From Antennarius striatus (taxonomy: Eukaryota; Chordata; Actinopteri; Lophiiformes; Antennariidae), in contig NC_090779.1 in the NCBI RefSeq assembly GCF_040054535.1, positions 21,937,001 through 22,001,000 on the forward strand: 64,000 nt of DNA. The letters run 5' to 3'. The notes under the pieces were generated by a model. It made no database searches. It was not told the DNA's origin and saw only the letters and a program-made list of their open reading frames with translations. The position numbers were made by a program, and so were the translations under genes. Position 1 is the stretch's first letter. Each line of letters starts with the position of its first letter. This document shows positions 22,590 through 32,600 of this stretch, piece after piece.

Positions 22590-23396
22590 TTACTTTTTAT
22601 TGTCCAAACTGCTGACAAGAGCTGGCAAAGAATGCTGGGAGGGTTCTGAGGTTTTGCTGTTGTTGCTGCTGCCATCACTGTCAGTGACCTCCTCCTGTTT
22701 TTTCTCTGCCACTGTGTCTGGAGGGTTGACGGCAGCCATCTTGCTCTCAGAGTTGGTTGGGGTGCAGCCTCCTGCCGAGCTGTGATCAGGGCAGGCGGGC
22801 TCAAGTGTACCGTTGGTGGTGGCAACAGTCGAGACCATCGATGAAACAGGAATGTCAACCACCAGAGGTGCCTCAGTCTCAGGCTTGCTCACAACTTCAG
22901 TCTGGACAGCAGTCCCTGTGTCACCTCCTCCTCCCCCTGGGCTGTCACTAGATTCTGCCTCACCCCCCGCCCCTGAACCAGGACTGTTATCTGCTGTTAG
23001 AACTGCGCTTTCTTCTAGGACAGCCTGGCTGTTAGCATCTCCTCCCACTGCTCCTGTCATCGGGCTAATCCCCGTGGCACCACACTCCTCACGCTTACTG
23101 TTTCCATCAGCGTCGCTGCTTTCCGAGGGACTTCCAGTCTTCACTTTTTCCATAGAGTTGACCTCTGGGGCATCTACTGAACCAACCGCACCTTCAGGGC
23201 CATCCTGGACTCTGGCATTGAGGTCCTTACCCTCTCTGGCATCCTTACCCTCTCTGACATCCTTACCCTCGGCGTCTGCCAGAGCTTGGTTGAAGTTGAA
23301 GGCTTGGATGAGGCGAATCAGGTGTTTGACTTTTTCCAATGAAAGCTGCATTTCTTTTTGTCGAGCCAGGATGGTGTTTTTGGTCTCCATGCATTT
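22590..23396 (-). CDS. phf21a: phf21a last coding exon: coiled-coil end and long acidic tail
   Basis: After [20 protein letters not shown] and KVKHLIRLI, which continue the coiled coil, the exon runs on for some 230 residues of low-complexity Ser/Gly/Glu/Pro-rich sequence to a TAA stop. It includes an in-frame short repeat ([16 protein letters not shown]). Mammalian proteins end much sooner after this coiled coil, so the tail is an extension of unknown role. Composition suggests intrinsic disorder. Confidence 0.88.
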   Translation of the reverse strand, partial: KCMETKNTILARQKEMQLSLEKVKHLIRLIQAFNFNQALADAEGKDVREGKDAREGKDLNARVQDGPEGAVGSVDAPEVNSMEKVKTGSPSESSDADGNSKREECGATGISPMTGAVGGDANSQAVLEESAVLTADNSPGSGAGGEAESSDSPGGGGGDTGTAVQTEVVSKPETEAPLVVDIPVSSMVSTVATTNGTLEPACPDHSSAGGCTPTNSESKMAAVNPPDTVAEKKQEEVTDSDGSSNNSKTSEPSQHSLPALVSSLDNKK

Positions 23397-26300
23397 CTGA
23401 TGGAAGAAGAATAAAATCCTTGGATTAAACGAGAGTCAAAAGTGGAGGTTATGTTTTCACACTGGTCTGGTCAACGGATTTTCAGTGGGATTACACAAAA
23501 ACCACAGGAAGGATTTCCTCAAAAGTCAGTGGGAAGGCAGGTTGTGGGGCAGAACCCATTAAACTTGGTTTAAATTTGAATCAGAGGGTAAATCTGTTGG
23601 GCCTTGGCCTGGCTCTAAAGAGTCCAGTTCTATTAAGTCGAAAGTTTCTTGATAAAAGTTTCTTACCGTTATGGAGTTGCTGAGCTGTTTGACTCTCTGT
23701 TCTAGCTGCTCTCGCTCCAGTTTCAGTTCAGAACTCCATTTCATCAGCTTCTGCTTCTCTTCTTCTTTAGCTGATGCAGAAGAAAACAAAATTGGTAACG
23801 TTTCCGTATGATCATTTGTCTGAGCAGATGTTCAGCAGAAGCAGGCAATCTGATTTCACCTTCTTTGTAAGCAATGTAGGAATGAACAATAGCCAGAGTA
23901 CCAGGCCAGGGAATGGCTTCTTCTTTTTTCAGGATCTGGGGAGAGAAACTCTGGAGATATCACAGAAGTCGACACTCAGAAAAAGATCTGAGAAAGACAA
24001 ATTTAGCCACCACCTTGTGGTGAGGCTGAAAGGGGACGGGCAATGAGTGGATGAATGTGAGATGCCAATCTTTGCTGACACAATGAATGAGACAGAAGCA
24101 CAAAAAACTGCATCATGTATATGCTTACAAAGGATTGAACAGTCCGATGGTTCTAGTACAACTACAGGCCTTGGCTGGCCCCTCTTTGGACTGCGGTACC
24201 CCCTTCCCCCTGACTCAGGATCAGTCCCGGCTGCTGCGATTACCTGATCTTGACATTTTGGACAGATCCACATGCCTTTAGGAATGGTTTTCAGGGGTGG
24301 ATCCAGGCAGTCCAGGTGATAAACACGAGAACACGTGTCGCACATGAGCAACTGGCCACTGCGTCTGCACACAGTGCAGAAATCCTCATGGATGTCTCCC
24401 TGTGAGGAAGAATTGGACCAATCAGTTTCCCTGCCCAGCTGAGCCCACCGACCGTCTGTGGAGAGGCGGGGGAGGGGGGACCGTGATCTGGTTTACAGTT
24501 GGCCTCTGATGGACATGGTGTTAATCAACCCACAGAGAAGTTACTGACATTTGGGATTACAATGTGTTCTGGGTAGTCAATGGATGCTACAGGACGCTGC
24601 TCACTTTGTAAGGCTCAAAGTAAAATGACTGATGACATCACATGGAGACAAAATAATGGCGTGTTTGTGGATGACTGACAGAGCTACAGGGGCCATCGGG
24701 GCTGTGTGTGACGGGGGTTTCCGACCCTCTGATCTGTCCGTCTCCCCCATCATTACTTACATCCCCAGAGCTGGGGCTGGGCAGGGGGAGGGGATGGACG
24801 GGGCTGGAGGGGGAGGTCGGGGTGAGGCTCCCCAGCTCCGGGACGCTGCTGTATTTGGGTGGGCGACCTGGGTGAAATGAGACAGACGACAAAGACGGAA
24901 AACAAAGAAAAAAAAGAAAGATGGAGAGGGGGGAAGAAAACAAAAACAGTCTGTATGACATACCTTGGAAAGGGAGTCTTCGTTGGCTAGCATGAGACGG
25001 GAGCAGTGAGGGAGGAAGAGGAGGAAGAGGAGGAGTCAGAAGCACAGATAGCAGTGTTAGTGCAGGAGTGAAGCTGAGAGAACTAATGACACCTACTGGA
25101 CAAGTGTCAGATGTCAACGCCTTCAGGATTTCAACACAGGTTCTCTTTTTTTTTTATTTAGCAGAAAGTTTTCCATCGCAAAAAGAGATTCTATCTCAAA
25201 GGGCCTCCTGGTGAAATCCAGGTTAAATAAAAACCTCTAAAAGGATTTGAGGGCACCTCTTTCTCTAATGTAAGAGAACTGAGGACATTTTCATCCGTCA
25301 GTTCAACTAACTGATAATGATGAAACATTTAAGTGCATTTTAATGTCTAACTGTAAACTCTGTGCCCTTCATCACATCTCATCCTGTCTTCAGATAGTTG
25401 TACTGGTTTCAAACAGGTTTCAAACAGAAGTGACTTTGTGTTTTCTGGACACGCTGAGGCCTTAGGAGAGGAGTGAGATGTTCTAGTTTACTCATGCATT
25501 AGTGACGTAACATCTCTGACGTGATCCCACACTGAGTTGTCTTGATAAAATGGAAATGGTTGTGTGTAAAGTCATTAAACAGGGGGTAACTGGGTCAGTG
25601 TTAGAATTAGGAAGCAGTCATGTTATTATTGTGTTATTACCTAATAGAAAAATGATTCTAGGATCAACTTACCTTCATTCACATCATTAACTCGTCATGT
25701 CAGACATATTTTAGATGAGACACATACTCTGGCTCAAAAATTTCCTACATTTCCCAAGATCCCTTTCAACAATTCATTAGGAAAAAAACAAATGTGAGGG
25801 TTTGACCGGATTTATACTTCATCAGGAGTAATTTCCATTTTTCCTTCAACTGAAAGTATTCTCATTACATTTAGACTAAACTTTAAAATAGAAACTGAAA
25901 CATGTGACTGTTACCTTCTTGTATGACTGTTTATATATGTTTAAACCACAGGTTTAAACCACAGGTTTAAACATGTGTAAAAATTACTCTATAACATTCC
26001 CAAGTGTTCCCAAGTATAAATCCAGCTTCAGACATCACCTTGTCAACTGAAGCAACAGAGAGGAGGAAGAGCAGGAAGAGGAAAAGGAAAAGTAGGAAGA
26101 CGTGTTCTATAACATGTTATTAGTACCGGACATCATATCTGTTCTACTGGTTCCACTGACTGTAAATAATGCTCCAGGTTATCTGCTGCTCTCTAGGTTC
26201 TCTTGCTCTATCCTGTCCTGCCCGGTTTACTGGTTCTATACCAGTTCCCGTTGGTCTACCAGTACCAGTAGCTGGTCTTTTTGAGCTGTGGACCAGTATT

Positions 26301-26594
26301 TTTATACAGACCTCTCTTCCTGGTCCCCTGGTGAAGAGGGCTGTTCAGGTAACTCACTGCACTCTTTTTCCTCTGAAACACAAGCAGGCAAAACAAGTGG
26401 GTTAAACACTGATGTGAATTTTTTTTTGTTTTCTTGCTGGATGCCAGCAGCACCAAAGAGGGAGGAGTTATCCTCTAATGACCTTTGTCGCCTGAGCAAT
26501 ATTTAAGTAAAAGCTAAAAATCAAAAGATAATGGAACAAAAATTAAAAGTACATTATAATACATATCATATGTTCAGACATCAGAGATGAACAC

Positions 26595-26648
<54 letters not shown>

Positions 26649-29600
26649 AAAATTCTAATAACTTTTGTCATACCTCAGGTTCAAACACAGCTCCGCTGTA
26701 CACCGGGTTAGCCGTCGTCCTCCTCTTCCTCTCCTGTCTTTTGCTCTGAATTTCTGCAATCAGAACATCTAAGCTTTAAAGGAGGTCCTTCAGGGACAAT
26801 GGTGTACAGCCACCCCCCCCCCCCTTTCGTTACTCAGAGCATCACCCACCTTCCAAGTGTTCGTGAGTCACGAGGCCCAGCGACACCATGAAGGCCAGTT
26901 TCTGCAAGAGAAAAAATTTTCAGGATCAGAAAGAGTCGAGGACACTGAACGCATCAGCTGCCAGAGGCCAGTACCTCTGGGTTCTCCTCTCTCTTGGGTC
27001 TGGGAGGAGGAAGAGGAGACAATGGAGGCGTGGAGGAAGATGGGATGCTGACAACAGCTTTCTGTTCTGCTCCCCCTCCCAATTTAACAGTCTGCCATGA
27101 AGAGAAAGGAGAAGGAGCCAATCAAACATGAATATACGTGAAACATTTTTCTTTCTGATCTCAAACAGTAAAATCTAAAGATAAATCACACTTTTATTAA
27201 AGAAAATAACTAAACAGGACTCTCACCTTGGGCTCAGTGGTCAGGCTGCTGATCTGGATTGGCTGGGCAGAGGTTGTGGTCGGGACAGGGGTGGGGTTGG
27301 GCGCCTGAGAGGGGCTGGCGAGGCGGGTGGTGGAGACCGGCGTGGCGATGACGATGCCAGCCAAGGGGGCGGAGCTGGTCTTGCCGCAGGGCTGCCCGTT
27401 GACGATGCGGACCTGGTGGATGGGAGCCGTGGAGGGCAGCGAGGATGACAGCTTTGTAGCCAACATGACGGGCCTCTGGAGCAGCTGGGGGGCTGCCATC
27501 ATGGGGGGAGGCGGGGCTGGGGCGATGGGGATGTTGGTGGGTGTAGCTGGTTTTGGTCTGACCTGGTGACAGAACACAGCCAATCAGAAAACCACATCAA
27601 AATGACACCATACTTCTGGGTAACACCACTGTGGAGCTCTGACTGCTCCACTGACACGAGCACGAACGGTTTTTACTGGCTGTACGGTGGCGAGTACGAC
27701 AAATACGACTCCAACGACATGTGACATCACCCATCCTACCAATAGGAAACAAGTTGTCTGCCAGTAGTTTTTATTATTGTCTACATTCATTCAGGAACAT
27801 ATTTTGTGTTGTGTTCAGTTTACACAGGAGTCCTTGTTGATCTTGTTTTGGACACTTTCCTCAGATGGGCTGTTTGCTAACACATTTAGCTTAAAGGCTA
27901 AGAAGATTATATTATTCAAAACACCAATCTGGGGTCATCCGGACGACATCGTACCACCTGTATGTTTTCAAACTGGACTCCTTCTTCAGAGGTTTTAAAC
28001 TAGTCTCCACCTTTTTCAGGTTTATACTTGTCTCCAGAAATAAAACTGAAGAGATCTTCTAATAGTTATGAGATATGACACTTTAAAAAATATAGGGGTT
28101 GCTCATAATGTCACCTAAAATGAAATAAGTTGAGCAGGAATAAAATAAATGTTTATAGTGAAGCAAATGTTTTGGATGAAATTGGTTGATATTTGTGGGC
28201 AAATACACGTCTTCCACGGGAGAAAAATTAATTTTACTTCTGACATGATCAATGCAATATTTATACAAATTATCTTCAAATCTGAGCTTTTTGTCTTGAC
28301 CTCAATGAAAATCATTGACGTCAGGCCATTCATCTCTATACGCTGAGGATTACTAAAGAAAGCCATCTAAGTTCTTTACAACCTACTGAGGTACAGCAGA
28401 GACAATACAGAGCAGATCGCATGAGGAATAGCTGTTTCAAAACTATTTGCCTTTAATCAATTGCCCATTATTATTGTATATTTTTCCTGTGTACTGTAAT
28501 TTTATTTCACTATGAACTCAAGAAAATGTTTTTTAATCATTAAGACTTCAGTTCTGTAAATGCATGTATATTAATAAGATTCTCATAACTTTGATTTACT
28601 GTTCATGACCTGATTACTGTTATAAACTTAAATTAAAATAACTCCACTGAAGACCGAGAGCTGCCACGACCAGACACAAAAACTACTCCTAATCACTGTA
28701 CTGTTGCTTCTTCTGGGGTTATATCAGTGATCCTATGATCCAACCAGCCAGAGCTCCCAGCAGCATTACTCAGGACGGGTGGAAAACACGTTTCCACTGG
28801 GAAGGGTTAAAACACACCAACAGCCAGGAACACAAAATACCAAGAAGCTGCGGAAAAACAAGCTCTGAGCACAAAAGGTAAAAAACACACAAAGAGGCAG
28901 GAAACCTTGAGAACAACCTCATCACAGGTCAGTCGAAAAAACAAAAACGCACAACGAGAGGAGAAGAGATGAGTAGAGGCAGCACAGAGCAAACAATGTT
29001 TTAGTGCCATGAAGCAAGGCATGAGTGTTTGCTTTGGTGCACTGCTGCCCTCTGCTGGAAAGTGAACGTGTCATATCATGTGGGCCACACACACTGGTCT
29101 GAGGGGTTAGGGTTCGGAGGCGGGTCTTACAGGGACGCACCTGTGGCTGAAAGGTGGGTCGAGGCGTCAGTCTAGGAGGAGGGACAAACTGAGGAACTTT
29201 GATTGGCTGGGCTGTGGCGGTGGTGGCCTGCACCTGAGACAAAACCACAGCAGATGTGGATCCGTGCTGCTGTTACGCCGACACATCTGCTGCTGCTACG
29301 CCGTTACGTCGGCTGTTGTTACGCCGATAGGTCTGCCGCGGCGCAGACATGATAGCTGTGTCACCAATTCCACAACTTTGTTTCCACTGACTATAAAACT
29401 TGAACGACTCAATTCGCTTCTTTCTGCTGTGACCCTAAATTTGCCTGATCAGGATGACTATGACTTTAATGGCTTTGACCTGCATTCATCCTCTGCTGTT
29501 TTACACGTCGAACAAGTGGCGGGGGGGGGGGTTGCATGATCAGTGAACTGCTACCGCTACTGTCAGCTAAAAGGGCCACCACTCCCACCACAGCCTGCTG

Positions 29601-32600
29601 GAGCATGGAATCATTGAAACATCCTTTGGTTAGAGCAGGGACATGTTTTGACTCTGTAAACCCCCCCCCCCTAATTTAAACCCCCAACAGGTGAACAGAC
29701 AGCTGTCACAGATGCTGGTCTACACTCAGTGGCTATACACGGCTCTACAGACAACAACACATACGGTACGGTAAGTCAGATCAGAGGAAGGTGACGAGGA
29801 ACGGCGGCCGCACCGAAGCGACTCACCATCATGGCGTTCTTGGTTACCAGTCGCACAGGCTCTGAGCTCTGATTGGTCAGCTTGCTGGTCACCTGCAGAT
29901 TGATGGGGACGTTCTGTGAGTCGGGTTTGGTGATAGCCGTGGCTACCATAGCAACAGTGGGCGGGCGTTGTGGCAGGACAGAGCCAGGCAAGGCTGGCGT
30001 GGTAGAAGCTTTCAGCACCAGAGGTAGAGTCTTGGTGGCCAGAACCGGCGTGACGGTCAGCGTCTGGAACAAAGAGAAGCGCAACAATTGTCTGACTTAT
30101 CTTGTCTGTGTTTTAACACATTCAAAGAGGGATTTACAGTTAACATCTTCACACTTATTTCTACTCCGACATTTTCCATATCACACTAGATCACTGCTAC
30201 AGAAGTCCTCATGACAGGTGAGTATGGATTTGATTTTCAAAATCTTGTGTCTTTACATGTAGAGGTTCTGATTTCCTAACTGGGACCCATTCCCCAATAG
30301 TAGATTAATATTGTTTAAAGTGGCTCAAACATTTATTTTTCATGGCCCTATGTGTTTAAGAATGTCTACTGGACCCGAAAGATAAGCTTGAAAATGATAC
30401 ACCTCTCAACCAAGAACCTTTATCAGTTTATTTTTCTTGACTGAACCAATGAACCTTGAGCAACACCTCATCATCAGTGACCATCTACATAAACAGGAAG
30501 TCAACGCCTCTCTTCGGGTGCAGGTTCTTTAAGTCTATTCACATTTTTAGTACTATAAGCGGCTGAAGATTAAATTATTGTGATCGATTAGTCTTCAAGA
30601 AGATGAATAAATGAATATATTAATGTTTTTATTAGTATATTATTGTTTTCTCTCTGTGTTTCCTACCTGCTGCAGTCCTCCAGGTATCTGCTGGCTTTGC
30701 AGCAGATTTCCTGGCTTGATGTCGCCACCTAATGGTGGAGTCTGGATGTGCAGCTGCAGCTTAGCCTCAGGCTCTTGTTTCACCAGAAGCTCCTTCCTCA
30801 GCTGCTCCACCACCTTTTTCTGCAGGAGGACAAGAGGTGACGTGGAGAAGAGGGGAGGAGAACATATTAGCTTAAATAAATACAATATGTTCTTTAGGTT
30901 TTAACGTTTACCTGAAGCAAGTAATTCACAGTAATGCAAAAAGCTCCAGTTGTGGCTCTAACAGTTGTGGTTCTAATGGTTAATTTGATTCTCCATTTAT
31001 AGTAGAATAAGATCATTAATGAACGGCAGTTATGATGCATCTAATGCACAATCAGATGCATCATATAATCATGATATAAAACATTTATGTTTCATACAGT
31101 AGTTTTAAACACATGAACGGAAACTGTTGGTTCTGACAGAATGGTAGTGTAATCCAACTTTAAAAGCGGATATCATCGCACATGTTCACATTTAACACAA
31201 GACAAAAAAAATTCCCTAACCACAGGAGGTCTCAACTCGAGTCGAATCAACCACATGACTGAATGTCAGGCTAACTTAATTTAAAAAAAAGAACTTGCAG
31301 GCTCCTTAAACACAGCCTCACAATGAATAGCTCTTTGTTTGAGGCGTAATGGAATTTAGTTGTAAAAGCAGATGTAACGGACAGGATATGTTAATGGAAG
31401 TTGTAAAACGCAGCTTGGAGAAGTTAGTGGCTCATTCAAAAAAATCAAAAAAGTAAAAAGTGTAAAATGTCACGTTATTGATGCTGCCGTTATAAACACC
31501 AGGCCTCTGTAGCTCGTGATCGTACAACAAACAGTGGGCGGAGAAACGCTGAGCGAAGGGTTTACGTGTAAAAAGGATTACAGGCGTCAGCGGGGGCCAA
31601 ATGGATCCTTCTATTTATTCACATGATCAACTAACGTTATCAACGGAACAGCCCATTAGTCCGTCTCTCAACGCTGCATTAAGTTCCGTGAGCAAATATA
31701 CAGTTTGGTAAAACGTCTCCAAACAAACAGAGCAAAATTACTTGGATGAGGGTGTCTCTGGCAGGACACAGTTTAAACTATGGCAATGGTGATAACTGTA
31801 ATGGGGGGGGGGGTCACATGACCACCAGTCCAGAGGATCCAGTCTGACATCACATGAAGACATTCCTACATACTGCAGAAACACACCAAACACATGGTAA
31901 CACCAGACATTCCGCAGCAGGAGATGCTCAGCAATCAATAGCCGACTCTGCTCTGATATGATTGGCTGCTGTGAGACCGGAGAGATCCACAGAAGGAAAA
32001 AAAAAAAAAACGAGACTGCAGAACACATTGTCATGTAGAGAGCAGAAGCAGAGGGTCAAACACACACACACAAAGCCGTTACTGACGTATGAAGCTAGTG
32101 CTGCAAGATAAAGCACATCTGTTGCTTAGCAACACTTGACTCTCCAGCAGCAACTTAATGCAGTGACAAAACATCATAAAGAGAAAACACAAAGTGCTCC
32201 GTTTCCCAGTTCAGACGGAGGTTTGACCTGCATATAAACTCGCTCTGCAGCCGAGGTTTTACTCATGATACGACTCCTCATGCCATCGCCGTCGCCTTAA
32301 TGACCGTTTCAAAAATTTAATCTGATCTTGATAAAGTTTCATTGAAAGGTTTCGACCTCAGAGACGCGCAGCTAAGATTGGTTTAGTCTCTCATGTTCTA
32401 TTTTTTTCTTATTTATGTTTCATTAAAGACTCGACATTCATCCACTACAACTCTCAGCATTCAAACCATTCCCTGGAAACAGAGAGGATGCTGGGTAACG
32501 ACCATATGTTTGCTTTATATCATCTGTAGGGCCTGAATTCAGTAGAATGGTGAGACACCCATAATCACATAAAGGCAAAACAGAATTTAAACTTCACACA

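Noticed and set aside
22813-23400. Plus-strand 195-codon frame
   Set aside because: Antisense shadow of the low-complexity phf21a last exon.
23929-24372. Minus-strand frame extending past the PHD finger
   Set aside because: After CQDQ the frame runs through the donor into intron; the true exon ends at 24244.
24638-25117. Minus-strand 159-codon frame
   Set aside because: Only 24761-24867 is exon; the rest is intron reading through the splice sites.
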